From CAXMST01 sp964196325 (GTDB taxonomy: Bacteria > Actinomycetota > Thermoleophilia > Solirubrobacterales > 70-9), in assembly GCA_964196325.1 (NCBI GenBank), contig CAXMST010000123.1:1-41928 (forward strand): a DNA stretch of 41,928 nt. The letters are read 5' to 3'. Shown here one piece after another: positions 6,707 to 14,877 of the stretch (within the stretch, counting starts at the first letter, position 1; every line of letters starts with the position of its first letter). The translations under genes were made by a program, and so were the position numbers. The notes below the pieces were generated by a model that was not told the origin of the DNA, did not search any database, and saw only the letters and a program-made list of their open reading frames with translations.

Positions 6707-8539
6707 CTAGCCGGCGCGCGCGGCGAGGACCTGCTCAGCCGCCGCCTCAGCCGCCGCCAGCTGCTCCTCGACCAGATCGAGGCCGCTGTCCCAGAAGCCC
6801 GGGTCGCGCAGATCGACCCCGACCAGCTCGCCCAGCTCCTCGGGTGAGCGCGAGCCCCCGGCGCTGAGCATTTCCAGGTAGCCGGGGACGATCTCCTCAC
6901 CGCGCTCGGAGTAGAGGCGATAGACGCTGAGCGCCAACAGCTGGCCGTAGGCGTAGGCGTAGACATAGCCGGGGGAGCCGATGAAGTGGGGGACGTAGCT
7001 CCACCACGAGCGGTAGCCGTCGGTGAGCTCGACGGCGTCGCCGAGCAGCTCGGACTGGCTCTCGGCCCAGAGCTCCCCGAAGCGCTCGACCGACAGCTCC
7101 CCGTCGTCGCGGCGCGCGGTGTGCACCCGATCCTCGAACTGGTTCATCGCGATCTGGCGAAACACCGTGGCGATCTGACCCTCGATCGCCTCGGCCAGCA
7201 GCGCCAATCGCGCGCCTGCCTGGGTCGTCTCCTCGAGCAGCCGGCCAAAGACCAGCTCCTCGGCGAACACCGACGCCGTCTCGGCCACGGTCAGTGGGGT
7301 CGACTGGTGGAAGATTCCCTGCTCGCGCGCCAGGTATTGGTGGATGCCATGTCCGAGCTCGTGCGCCAGCGTGGTCACGTCGCGGCGCCTGTCGGTCCAG
7401 TTGAGCATCACGTAGGGGTGCACGCTGGGCACGGTCGAGGCGCTGAACGCGCCGCCACGCTTGGCCTTGCGGGGCGGCACGTCGATCCAGCGCTCGGTCA
7501 GGAACCGGTTGGCGACATCGCGCATCTGCGGTGAGACCGAGCCGAAGGTGTCGAGCACGATCTCACGCCCTTCATCCCATTCGATCTCGGAGTCATCGGA
7601 GCCGACGACCGCCATCCGGTCGTAGTCGGCCAGCCGCTCGATCCCCAGCAGCCGTGCCTTGGTCCGATACCAGCGCCGGGGCAGCTCGTAGCGCGCCTTG
7701 ACCGCATCGACAAGAGCCTGGACCGACTCATCGGAGGCCTCGTTCGAGAGATTGCGGGTGGCGAGCCAATGCGGGTAGCTGCGCAGGCGATCCTTAACCG
7801 ACTTGTCCTGAAGCAGGGTGTTGAAGACGTAGGCGCGCGTTCTCAGGCCGCCTTGCAGGGCCGAGGTGACCGCCTCGGCGGTCCCGCGCCGCACCTCCCG
7901 GTCGGGGTCGAACAGGTTCGAGAGCGCCTGGTCGAGCGTGGTCGGCTCCTCCGAGCCGGGCAGCTCAACCTGGATCGAGGAGGTGAGCTCGTCGAAGAGG
8001 CGGCCCCAGGCGCCGGCTCCGGTGATCGACAGCTCCGAAGCGATCCGCTCCTCGGGTCCGCTCAGCAGATGCGGGCGGTAGCGGCGCTCGAGCCGCAGGT
8101 GGTGACGGCAGAACTCCAGACCTTCGGTGGCCAGCAGTTCCTCGGCGCGCTCGTCGTCGATCGCCACCCACTCGAGCTCGAAGAACAGGAGCCGGGTCCG
8201 GATCGCCGTCGCACGTTCTGAGCATGCCTGCAGCAGCGCTCCGATCTCGGGATCGGCGGTGTCGCCGGCGAAGCTCAGATGGGCGTAGTTGAGCGCCCGT
8301 CCGGCGAGATCGCTGATCGCGGCCAGCGCGGTCATCGCCTCGACCAGCCCGGGCCCGTCGAGCTCTCCGACGCGGCTCTCATAGCGCTCGGCGAACTCCC
8401 CGGAGAGCCGTTCCGCCTCGGCCAGCAGAAGCTCGACCGCGGCCCGCGGCTCTTGCTTGGAGCCGCCGCTCCCGATTCCGGCCGCCTCCAGATCGGTCAG
8501 GTGGCTCAGGTCCCAGGTGAGCTCAGTCTCGGTGGCCAT
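6707..8539 (-). CDS. pepF: Oligoendopeptidase F, M3 family zinc metallopeptidase
   Basis: 610 aa, matching the PepF/M3B length. The zinc-binding HExxH motif appears as TLAHELGHGIHQYL near residue 391, with the third ligand Glu in ETASVFAEELVFG about 25 residues later. The C-terminal segment YRSWWSYVPHFIGSPGYVYAYAYGQLLAL, here quoted only by its ends YRSWW and YAYGQLLAL, is typical of the family. These enzymes cut short peptides in the cytosol in peptide turnover. ATG 8539 is preferred: the family begins with a TWDLSHL segment right after it, and a TACCGT element lies 8 nt upstream. The gene stands alone, convergent with the small 90-aa protein and divergent from the RpiR regulator. Confidence 0.92.
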   Translation of the reverse strand: MATETELTWDLSHLTDLEAAGIGSGGSKQEPRAAVELLLAEAERLSGEFAERYESRVGELDGPGLVEAMTALAAISDLAGRALNYAHLSFAGDTADPEIGALLQACSERATAIRTRLLFFELEWVAIDDERAEELLATEGLEFCRHHLRLERRYRPHLLSGPEERIASELSITGAGAWGRLFDELTSSIQVELPGSEEPTTLDQALSNLFDPDREVRRGTAEAVTSALQGGLRTRAYVFNTLLQDKSVKDRLRSYPHWLATRNLSNEASDESVQALVDAVKARYELPRRWYRTKARLLGIERLADYDRMAVVGSDDSEIEWDEGREIVLDTFGSVSPQMRDVANRFLTERWIDVPPRKAKRGGAFSASTVPSVHPYVMLNWTDRRRDVTTLAHELGHGIHQYLAREQGIFHQSTPLTVAETASVFAEELVFGRLLEETTQAGARLALLAEAIEGQIATVFRQIAMNQFEDRVHTARRDDGELSVERFGELWAESQSELLGDAVELTDGYRSWWSYVPHFIGSPGYVYAYAYGQLLALSVYRLYSERGEEIVPGYLEMLSAGGSRSPEELGELVGVDLRDPGFWDSGLDLVEEQLAAAEAAAEQVLAARAG

Positions 8540-8547
8540 CGGCTCGC

Positions 8548-8553
8548 ACGGTA
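8548..8553 (-). promoter_or_regulatory. -10-like TACCGT upstream of pepF
   Basis: On the minus strand TACCGT ends 8 nt before ATG 8539. No ribosome binding site is visible. Confidence 0.4.
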
Positions 8554-8621
8554 GCGATTGGCGCGCGCCGGCCCGCTCAAGAGCCGCGCGCTTTGGAAGG
8601 AAAACGCTGCAAGGGGGCGAA

Positions 8622-9542
8622 ATGTGCTCAGCGATGAGCAAGACAGCCACTAAGACCCAGTCCCGCCGCAACGGCACCCCCACCTCCAGCGATCCAGGGG
8701 GTGTGAGCGGCGGAAAGACTCTGTCGGCCTACATCACCGAGCGCTTCGATGAGTTCAGTCGCTCCCAAAAGGACGTTGCGCGCTACATCGTCGACCACCT
8801 CGAGGAGGCCGCCTTCCAGACTGCCGAGGAGCTGGCCCGGCGGGCCAGCACCTCTTCCTCGACCGTCGTGCGCTTCTCCCAGGCGCTCGGCTTCGACGGC
8901 TACCCGGAGCTGCAGCAGGCGGCGATCGAGGAGTACCGCCATGCGGTCGGATCCGGCACAGGCGGCTCGGCCGGCTCGTCGGGATCGCTGTTCGACTTCG
9001 ACCACACCGAGTTCGAGTCCTCGCTGGCCGCGGACCACGCGAACATCGAGAGCACCGCACGCGGCCTCTCACGTGAGCAGCTCGATGCCTGCGTGGGGGA
9101 GCTCGCCACCGCCCAGCGGGTTGTGATCGTCGCGATGGATCAGATGGCCTTCTTCGCCTCCTATCTACGGCATCTGCTGGCCCTGCTCGACATCAGGGCC
9201 GAGGCGGTCACGCAGCCACGCCAGGAGTCGATCACCAAGCTTGGCAACACCGACGAGAGCACCCTGGTGGTCTGCTTCTCGGCCGGTCGGGCCCATCCGC
9301 TTGCCGTGCGGGCGATGAAGCTCGCCCGCCACCGTCGCGCCCGCACGATCGCGATCAGCGACGCGACCCTCTCCGAGATCGGCGAGCACGCGGACCACAC
9401 GCTCTACTGGTCCTCGGACTCGCCCTCGTACACGCGGTCTACCGCCGCGCTGCTGGCGCTCGTGCAAGCTCTCTCCTATGGGGTCTACGCTCGTGACAAG
9501 GGCGCCTTCAAGGATCGGATCCGCGCCTTCAAGCTGAAGTAG
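8622..9542 (+). CDS. RpiR/MurR-type regulator with HTH and SIS domains
   Basis: 306 aa. After a Ser/Thr-rich leader, residues about 30-105 form the RpiR helix-turn-helix, with the signature DVARYIVDHLEEAAFQTAEE followed by LARRASTSSSTVVRFSQALGFDGYPELQ. Residues about 150-290 form a SIS sugar-phosphate isomerase-like domain (VVIVAMDQMAFFASYL, LVVCFSAGRAHPLAVRAM). The family senses phosphosugars and controls sugar or amino-sugar catabolism genes. No such genes lie beside it, so its target is unclear. The start ATG 8622 follows a purine tract AAGGGGG at a suitable distance; ATG 8634 is an alternative. It diverges from pepF. Confidence 0.85.
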   Translation: MCSAMSKTATKTQSRRNGTPTSSDPGGVSGGKTLSAYITERFDEFSRSQKDVARYIVDHLEEAAFQTAEELARRASTSSSTVVRFSQALGFDGYPELQQAAIEEYRHAVGSGTGGSAGSSGSLFDFDHTEFESSLAADHANIESTARGLSREQLDACVGELATAQRVVIVAMDQMAFFASYLRHLLALLDIRAEAVTQPRQESITKLGNTDESTLVVCFSAGRAHPLAVRAMKLARHRRARTIAISDATLSEIGEHADHTLYWSSDSPSYTRSTAALLALVQALSYGVYARDKGAFKDRIRAFKLK

Positions 9543-9614
9543 TCGCCTGGCTCACTCCGCGAATCGGTCCCGACGTGAAATGCTGGCGTCAGAAGGAGTA
9601 ACAGCAAACCACCA

Positions 9615-9620
9615 GGAGGA
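9615..9620 (+). promoter_or_regulatory. Strong ribosome binding site AGGAGG-type for a TTG start
   Basis: AGGAGGAG around 9614-9621 lies 6-7 nt before TTG 9627 and fixes this rare start. It contrasts with the ribosome-site-free starts of many neighbours. Confidence 0.65.
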
Positions 9621-9626
9621 GCAGCC

Positions 9627-10466
9627 TTGAGCATTACCGAGGGCAGTCCGACCCCCGCAGACCTCGACGCCTACCGCCAGACCCAGCGCAAGGTCTGGGA
9701 CAGCGGCGACTACGGCGACGTCGCCCAACGCTTTACCTGGGCCGAGGGCCCGGTCGCTGTCGATGCCGCCGCAGTCGGCGCCGGCCAGCGTGTGCTGGAT
9801 GTCGCCACCGGCACCGGCAACGTCGCGATCCGGGTCGCCGAGACGGGTGCTGAGAGCGTCGGCCTCGACGTCGCTCCCGGGCTCCTGGAGGAGGCCGGCC
9901 GCAACGCCGCGGAGGCCGGGGTGGAGGTCGAGCTGGTCGAGGGCGATGCGGCCGAGATGCCGTTCGGCTCGGAGTCCTTCGATGCGGTGCTGTCGGTCTT
10001 CGGGGTTGCCTTCGCGCCGCGCGCTTCCGACTGCGCCGCCGAGATCGCCCGGGTGCTCCGCCCCGGCGGCTCGATCGCGCTGATCAACTGGACGCCCGAG
10101 GGGATGATCGGGCAGACTCTGAAGACGATCGGGGCGGCGATGCCAAAGCCGCCGGGATTCGTGCAGCCGCCGCCGCAGTGGGGTGTGCACGGCCAGGTTG
10201 AGGCGATGTTCGATGGCACCGGCGTGACGATCGAGTCCGAGCTGCGCAACGCCACCTTCGAGCACGACTCCGCGGCCGCCTACACCGACATGATGGGCGA
10301 GATCTACGGGCCGATGGTGGTCGCCCGGGGCAAGCTCGAAGCCGAGGGTCGCTGGGTCGATGTCCGGGCCCAGATCGTCGAGCTCTGCGAGGCGGCTAAC
10401 AGCAGCGACTCCGCTTTCCACGCCGTGGGCGAGTATCTGCTGGTGCGCGGGACCAAGGCAGGCTGA
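9627..10466 (+). CDS. Class I SAM-dependent methyltransferase (UbiE/Methyltransf_11-like)
   Basis: 279 aa from a TTG start fixed by a strong ribosome binding site. Motif I is VLDVATGTGNVAIRVAE (about residues 54-70). Then come the acidic GLDVAPGLLEEA, the post-II segment GDAAEMPFGSESFDAVLS and motif III ARVLRPGGSIALINW. The family methylates small molecules such as quinones, sterols or phenols in the cytosol. The C-terminal half (WGVHGQVEAMFDGTGVTIES) is typical of actinobacterial members with no assigned substrate. It stands alone between rpiR-like and pdxS. The name is secure at family level only. Confidence 0.85.
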   Translation: MSITEGSPTPADLDAYRQTQRKVWDSGDYGDVAQRFTWAEGPVAVDAAAVGAGQRVLDVATGTGNVAIRVAETGAESVGLDVAPGLLEEAGRNAAEAGVEVELVEGDAAEMPFGSESFDAVLSVFGVAFAPRASDCAAEIARVLRPGGSIALINWTPEGMIGQTLKTIGAAMPKPPGFVQPPPQWGVHGQVEAMFDGTGVTIESELRNATFEHDSAAAYTDMMGEIYGPMVVARGKLEAEGRWVDVRAQIVELCEAANSSDSAFHAVGEYLLVRGTKAG

Positions 10467-10636
10467 TCGTCTCGGGCGTCGGCCTGGTCGCGCTGTTGTT
10501 CGACGGCGGTCGCCTCGACTGGCCGCACCTTCTACGGCATGCCGGCGAGGTCACGGGCAGCCCGACGCCACCCACCGATGAGCACCACGAGGCTCAGTCG
10601 CGGCAGCCGAGTCCCCCCACAGATTGAGGCGAGGTC

Positions 10637-10642
10637 TATATT
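10637..10642 (+). promoter_or_regulatory. -10-like TATATT for pdxS
   Basis: TATATT ends 6 nt before ATG 10649. It is the most AT-rich hexamer in this stretch, and no ribosome binding site follows it. Confidence 0.5.
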
Positions 10643-10648
10643 TGGGGC

Positions 10649-11536
10649 ATGGCCGAACGCTCCACATTCCGCGTCAAGTCTGGGCTCGCCGAGATGCTCA
10701 AGGGCGGGGTGATCATGGACGTGGTCAACGCCGAACAGGCAGCCCTCGCGGAGTCCAGCGGCGCCTGCGCGGTGATGGCGCTCGAGCGCGTCCCGGCCGA
10801 TATCCGGGCGCAGGGTGGCGTCGCGCGAATGTCGGACCCGCGGATGATCGAGGAGATCAAGTCGGCGGTGGAGATCCCGGTCATGGCCAAGGCCCGGATC
10901 GGCCATCTCGGCGAGGCCCAGATCCTGCAGGCGCTCGAGGTCGACTACATCGACGAGTCCGAGGTCCTCACTCCCGCAGACGAGGCCCACCACATCGACA
11001 AGTGGGCTTACGACGTGCCGTTCGTCTGCGGCGCCACTGACCTTGGCGAGGCCCTGCGCCGGATCGGCGAGGGCGCCGCGATGATCCGCTCCAAGGGTGA
11101 GGCCGGGACCGGCAACATCGTCGAGGCGGTCCGTCACCTGCGCACGATCGTCGCCGGCATCCGCCGGCTCTCCCAGCTTCCGGCCGAGGAGCTCGCGGCC
11201 GAGGCCAAGGAGCTGCGGGCGCCGCTGGAGGTCGTTCGCGACGTGGCCGAGCGGGGCTGGCTGCCGGTGCCGCTGTTCTGTGCCGGAGGAATCGCGACCC
11301 CGGCCGACGCGGCGTTGACTATGCAACTCGGCGCCGAGGGCAACTTCGTCGGCTCCGGAATCTTCAAGTCCTCCGACCCCGAGCGCCGGGCGCTGGCGGT
11401 GGTCGAGGCGACGACTCACTTCAAGGACCCGCAGCGGCTGCTCGCCGCGTCGATGGACCTCGGCGAGCCGATGCGCGGCGACGACATCGCCGAGCTCGCG
11501 GCCGAGGGAGAGCTCCTGCAGCAGCGCGGCTGGTAG
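10649..11536 (+). CDS. pdxS: Pyridoxal 5'-phosphate synthase lyase subunit PdxS
   Basis: 295 aa, the standard PdxS length. It is a (beta/alpha)8 barrel that forms PLP from ribose 5-phosphate, glyceraldehyde 3-phosphate and ammonia delivered by PdxT, as a PdxS12-PdxT12 complex in the cytosol. Diagnostic stretches are KGGVIMDVVNAEQAALAE at the N-terminus, the catalytic Lys in IPVMAKARIGHLGEAQIL (about 75), the second active Lys in MIRSKGEAGTGNIVEAVRH (about 150) and VPLFCAGGIATPADAALTM. It heads a tight operon with pdxT and an aminopeptidase: its TAG stop shares a base with the pdxT GTG. Regulation by a promoter just before the ATG is inferred. Confidence 0.98.
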   Translation: MAERSTFRVKSGLAEMLKGGVIMDVVNAEQAALAESSGACAVMALERVPADIRAQGGVARMSDPRMIEEIKSAVEIPVMAKARIGHLGEAQILQALEVDYIDESEVLTPADEAHHIDKWAYDVPFVCGATDLGEALRRIGEGAAMIRSKGEAGTGNIVEAVRHLRTIVAGIRRLSQLPAEELAAEAKELRAPLEVVRDVAERGWLPVPLFCAGGIATPADAALTMQLGAEGNFVGSGIFKSSDPERRALAVVEATTHFKDPQRLLAASMDLGEPMRGDDIAELAAEGELLQQRGW

Positions 11537-12195
11537 TGGCCGCCTCGCAGAGCCCGGCGCCCGCCCCGCAGAGCCTGCGGATCGGCGTACTCGCCTGCCA
11601 GGGCGATTTCGCCGCCCACGCCCGGATGCTCGCCACGCTTGGCGCCGAGCCGGTCGAGATTCGTCTGCCGGCCGACTTCGACCGTCTCGACGGCCTGATC
11701 CTGCCAGGTGGCGAGAGCACCACGATCGCCAAGGCGATCGAGCGCGACGGCCTCGCGGAGCCGATCGAGGCGCTGGTCGCGTCCGGCCGGCCGCTGCTCG
11801 GCACCTGCGCCGGCATGATCCTTTGCGACCGCGATCACCTGGGGCTGCTCGACGCGCGCGCCCGACGCAACGCCTTCGGCCGCCAGCTCCAGTCCTTCGA
11901 GGTCGATCTGCATGTGGCCGGGATCGGCCTCGAGCCGTTGCGGGCAGTCTTCATCCGGGCGCCGTGGATCGAGGAGTGGGGAGCTGGAGTCGAGGTCCTC
12001 TCAGAGCACGACGGTCACCCGGTCGCGGTCCGCGATGGACCGGTGCTGGCCTGTTCCTTCCATCCGGAGCTGACCGACGATTCGCGCCTGCATGCGGTGC
12101 TGATGGCGATCGCGACGGGCGCGCGAGAGCTCCGGGCCGGCGGCGATGGCCGGACTGATCGAAGTCAAGAAGAGAACAAGGAGATGGCGGGATGA
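11536..12195 (+). CDS. pdxT: Pyridoxal 5'-phosphate synthase glutaminase subunit PdxT
   Basis: 219 aa from GTG 11536, overlapping the pdxS stop by one base. It is a class I glutamine amidotransferase that releases ammonia from glutamine for PdxS. The start IGVLACQGDFAAHARML, the LILPGGESTTIAK loop, the nucleophile Cys in LLGTCAGMILC (about residue 96) and the His-x-Glu of ACSFHPELTDD (about 176) form the full catalytic triad. The C-terminal tail is slightly extended and charged (DRSQEENKEMAG) and may be an addition to the family core. Its stop TGA overlaps the next ATG as ATGA, so translation of the aminopeptidase is probably coupled. Confidence 0.97.
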   Translation: MAASQSPAPAPQSLRIGVLACQGDFAAHARMLATLGAEPVEIRLPADFDRLDGLILPGGESTTIAKAIERDGLAEPIEALVASGRPLLGTCAGMILCDRDHLGLLDARARRNAFGRQLQSFEVDLHVAGIGLEPLRAVFIRAPWIEEWGAGVEVLSEHDGHPVAVRDGPVLACSFHPELTDDSRLHAVLMAIATGARELRAGGDGRTDRSQEENKEMAG

Positions 12196-13295
12196 GAGAC
12201 CCTCGAGTTGAGAACCTTGCGCGGATCCTGGTCGAGCACTCGACCAGGGTTTCCAAGGGCGATGTCTGTGCGATCGAGGGCCCGGCGGCAGCCGAGCCAC
12301 TGGTCCGGGCGGTCTACGAGCGCGTGCTCAAGGCGGGCGGACATCCGATCGTCAGCATGGAGCCCGACGGAGCGATCGCGACGTTCTTCGAGTACGCCTC
12401 CGACGAGCAGATCGACTGGATCTCACCCACCAGCCGCTTCATCGCCGAGGAGGCCGACGTCCGGATCCGCCTGATGGCCTCCGAGAACACGCGCGAGATG
12501 TCCGGCATCGAGCCCGCCAAGCAGACCCAGCGCCAGAAGGCGATGGCGCCGCTGATGGCGACGATGATGGAGCGAGCGGCGAGCGGCGAGCATCGCTGGG
12601 CGCTGACGATCTTCCCGACCAACGCCTACGCGTCGGGCGCCGCGATGAGCCTGGGCGACTACGAGGACTTCTACTTTGGCGCCTGCCTCGCCAACGCGGA
12701 CGACCCTGTCGCGGCTTGGAAGACCGCCTCGGAGGAGACCCATCGACTCGCCGAGTGGATCGAGGGACACGAGGAGGTACGGATCACCGGGCCCGGCACC
12801 GACCTCACCCTGGGAATCGCGGGCCGCCACTTCATCGCCGCCGATGGCACCCACAACCTGCCCGACGGCGAGTTCTTCACCGGCCCGATCGAGGACTCCG
12901 CCGAGGGTGAGATCACCTACCAGCTCCCAGCCACCTACGCGGGCCGCGAGGTCGCCGGGGTGCGGTTCCGCTTCGAGCGGGGGCGGGTCGTAGATGCCAG
13001 CGCCGAGCGCGGCGAGCAGTTCCTCCTCGAGATGCTCGACACCGATGACGGCGCCCGCCGCCTGGGCGAGCTGGGGATCGGGACGAACTTCGGAATCACC
13101 CGGGGTACCGGCGAGATCCTCCTCGACGAGAAGATCGGTGGCACGGTCCACCTCGCCGTCGGCCGCAGCTATCCGGACACCGGCGGCCGCAACGAGTCCG
13201 CGATCCACTGGGACATGATCTGCGACCTGCGCGAGGGCGGGCGGATCACGGTTGACGGCACGGTGCTGCAAGAGGATGGCCGGTTCGCCGTCTGA
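12192..13295 (+). CDS. M29-family aminopeptidase (thermophilic AmpS/AmpT type)
   Basis: 367 aa. The start RVENLARILVEHSTRVSKGD is typical of M29 metallo-aminopeptidases, which remove N-terminal residues in the cytosol using a two-metal site. The likely ligands and catalytic residues are the Glu of LPDGEFFTGP, the Glu of RRLGELGIGTNFGI, the His of GGTVHLAVG and the His/Asp of SAIHWDMICD, all present and in order. The family uses Co, Zn or Mg. It overlaps the pdxT stop by 4 bases (ATGA), placing it in the PLP operon, although no role in PLP synthesis is known for the family. It is followed by a short tandem repeat and a possible terminator. Confidence 0.92.
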   Translation: MRDPRVENLARILVEHSTRVSKGDVCAIEGPAAAEPLVRAVYERVLKAGGHPIVSMEPDGAIATFFEYASDEQIDWISPTSRFIAEEADVRIRLMASENTREMSGIEPAKQTQRQKAMAPLMATMMERAASGEHRWALTIFPTNAYASGAAMSLGDYEDFYFGACLANADDPVAAWKTASEETHRLAEWIEGHEEVRITGPGTDLTLGIAGRHFIAADGTHNLPDGEFFTGPIEDSAEGEITYQLPATYAGREVAGVRFRFERGRVVDASAERGEQFLLEMLDTDDGARRLGELGIGTNFGITRGTGEILLDEKIGGTVHLAVGRSYPDTGGRNESAIHWDMICDLREGGRITVDGTVLQEDGRFAV

Positions 13296-13305
13296 GCGGT
13301 TTCAG

Positions 13306-13341
13306 TCGAGTCCTCGATCGAGTTCTCCGTCGAGTTGTCCG
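13306..13341. repeat. Three tandem 12-bp repeats
   Basis: TCGAGTCCTCGA, TCGAGTTCTCCG and TCGAGTTGTCCG follow each other without gaps just after the aminopeptidase stop. The function is unknown. They could be a short variable-number repeat or degenerate protein-binding sites. Confidence 0.6.
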
Positions 13342-13487
13342 GTTGGCGCGCAACTTTCCCTACTCGCCCGGGTTTCGGTCAGCACAACGCTTTAGCCAGA
13401 CGTCATCGCCAGTGGGGGAGTGCCGGCGGGACGGCGCTCCGGGAGGGATGCGATACGCGACATGGCCGGGTTCCGCTCCACGGGGCG

Positions 13488-13520
13488 AGGCCCGGCTGTC
13501 GTCGTCAGTGGGGCCTTTTT
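13488..13520 (+). terminator. Possible intrinsic terminator before yebC
   Basis: AGGCCC (13488-13493) can pair with GGGCCT (13511-13516), followed by a T-rich run to 13520. The loop is long at 17 nt, so this is only a moderate candidate for the end of the pdx operon. Confidence 0.35.
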
Positions 13521-13535
13521 GGGGCTCGGGGGGCC

Positions 13536-13541
13536 TAAGAT
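13536..13541 (+). promoter_or_regulatory. -10-like TAAGAT for yebC
   Basis: TAAGAT ends 6 nt before ATG 13548, with no ribosome binding site between them. Confidence 0.45.
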
Positions 13542-13547
13542 GTCCCC

Positions 13548-14297
13548 ATGGCCGGCCATTCCAAGTGGGCGTCGATCAAGCACAAGAAGGCCGCGACCGA
13601 CGCCAAGCGGGGCAAGCTGTTCACCAAGCTGGCGCGAGCGATCACGTTGGCCGCACGCGATGGAGGCGGCGATCTCGAGGGCAATCCCACCCTCGCGACG
13701 GCCGTCGAGAAGGCGCGCGGCTACTCGATGCCCAAGGACAACATCCAGCGGGCGATCGACCGAGGTACGGGCGAGGGCGAGGGAGCGGCCGCGATCGAGA
13801 GAATCCTCTACGAGGGCTACGGGCCCGGCGGTGCGGCAATCCTGGTCGAGACCCTCTCCGACAACCGCAACCGCACCGGTGCCGAGATCCGCCACGCCTT
13901 CGACCGCAACGGCGGCAGCCTCGGCGAGCCCAACTCGGTCGCCTGGATGTTCGACAAGCGCGGGGTGCTGATCGTCGACACCGACAGGCACTCCGAGGAC
14001 GACCTGATCGTCGCAATCGACGCAGGCGCCGAGGACGTGATCGCGGACGGTGGTGAGCTCCGGGTGACCACCGCTCCCGGGGATCTGAGCAAGGTCCGAG
14101 AGGCGCTCGAGGCCGCCGAGATCGAGATCTCGAGCGCTGAGATCACGATGGAGCCGAGCAACGCGGTCGAGGTCGAAGAATCCGACGCGCGGCGGCTGAT
14201 CCGGCTGCTGGAGGCGCTCGAGGACCACGATGACGTCGATGCCGTGCACGCCAACTTCGACATCCCCGACGATGTGCTCGAGCGGGCCGCGGTATAG
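13548..14297 (+). CDS. yebC: YebC/PmpR-family protein (TACO1-like)
   Basis: 249 aa. The N-terminus AGHSKWASIKHKKAATDAKR is the family signature. GYSMPKDNIQRAIDRGTGEG, ILYEGYGPGGAAILVETLSD and the NGGSLGEPNSVAWMFDKRGV segment follow as in all members. YebC proteins have been described as DNA-binding regulators and, more recently, as translation factors for polyproline-type stalls, as known for TACO1. Which applies here is not visible. The yebC-ruvC-ruvA-ruvB order is widely conserved, but here three genes (cupin, ABM-like, CmcI-like on the other strand) lie between yebC and ruvC. The gene has its own predicted leaderless promoter. Confidence 0.96.
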   Translation: MAGHSKWASIKHKKAATDAKRGKLFTKLARAITLAARDGGGDLEGNPTLATAVEKARGYSMPKDNIQRAIDRGTGEGEGAAAIERILYEGYGPGGAAILVETLSDNRNRTGAEIRHAFDRNGGSLGEPNSVAWMFDKRGVLIVDTDRHSEDDLIVAIDAGAEDVIADGGELRVTTAPGDLSKVREALEAAEIEISSAEITMEPSNAVEVEESDARRLIRLLEALEDHDDVDAVHANFDIPDDVLERAAV

Positions 14298-14300
14298 GAT
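14295..14300 (+). promoter_or_regulatory. -10-like TAGGAT for the cupin gene
   Basis: TAGGAT overlaps the yebC stop codon (TAG 14295-14297) and ends 7 nt before ATG 14308. The overlap with a stop makes it somewhat less certain. Confidence 0.35.
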
Positions 14301-14307
14301 CGAGGCG

Positions 14308-14793
14308 ATGAGCGAATCGGGCCCCAACATCTTCGAGCCCGAGTGGCAGCGCGAAATCAATCAGGGGCCGTTCGCGCTGAAGGGCTCGCGGGTCGCTGCG
14401 GCCGCCGGGGCGAGCAAGCTCGGGGCCACCGTCTACGAGATCGCCCCCGGGCGCCGCAACGTCCCCTACCACGCGCACCACGGGATCGAGGAGCTGATCA
14501 TCGTTCTGGCAGGGACCCCGACCCTGCGCACCCCCGAGGGGGAGCGCGAGCTGGCCGAGGGCGAAGTCGTCGCCTGCCTGCCCGGTGACGCCGGCGCCCA
14601 CCAGCTGCTCAACGCCGGGGATGAGCCGGTCCGGGTGCTGATTGCCAGCTCCAAGGCGGATGCCGACTTCATCGTCTACCCCGACTCCAACAAGCTCTTC
14701 GCCCAAAGCGGCGAGTGGGGGACCCCCGACGCCTTCCAGAAGATCCTTTCGATGGAGCCCGAGCTGGGCTACTTCGACGGCGAGCTGGACTAG
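14308..14793 (+). CDS. Cupin-domain protein
   Basis: 161 aa. A single cupin barrel carries the conserved motif 1 residues in VPYHAHHGIEELIIVLAG (His, His, Glu at about 52-59) and motif 2 in GEVVACLPGDAGAHQLLNAG (His near 98). The fold usually holds one metal ion and is used for sugar-phosphate modification, dioxygenation or simple binding. The C-terminal part (FIVYPDSNKLFAQSGEWG) resembles uncharacterised cupins of actinobacteria. ATG 14308 is 10 nt after the yebC stop, so it may also be read from the yebC transcript. The specific role is unknown. Confidence 0.85.
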   Translation: MSESGPNIFEPEWQREINQGPFALKGSRVAAAAGASKLGATVYEIAPGRRNVPYHAHHGIEELIIVLAGTPTLRTPEGERELAEGEVVACLPGDAGAHQLLNAGDEPVRVLIASSKADADFIVYPDSNKLFAQSGEWGTPDAFQKILSMEPELGYFDGELD

Positions 14794-14834
14794 GGGGGAC
14801 CCGGCCGGTCGGCGGGGGGAAGCGTAAGGAGTCT

Positions 14835-14856
14835 GTTACCGTAACGGTGTTGTTAC
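14835..14856. promoter_or_regulatory. Clustered GTTAC/GTAAC inverted repeats, candidate operator
   Basis: GTTAC (14835-14839), C, GTAAC (14841-14845) form an 11-bp perfect palindrome. A further GTTAC (14852-14856) forms a second inverted pair with the middle GTAAC. The three half-sites lie just before the Shine-Dalgarno sequence of the 14878 gene. Such TTAC-GTAA sites are common for TetR-like repressors. Confidence 0.5.
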
Positions 14857-14877
14857 CGACTCCCCGGAGGTATGTTG

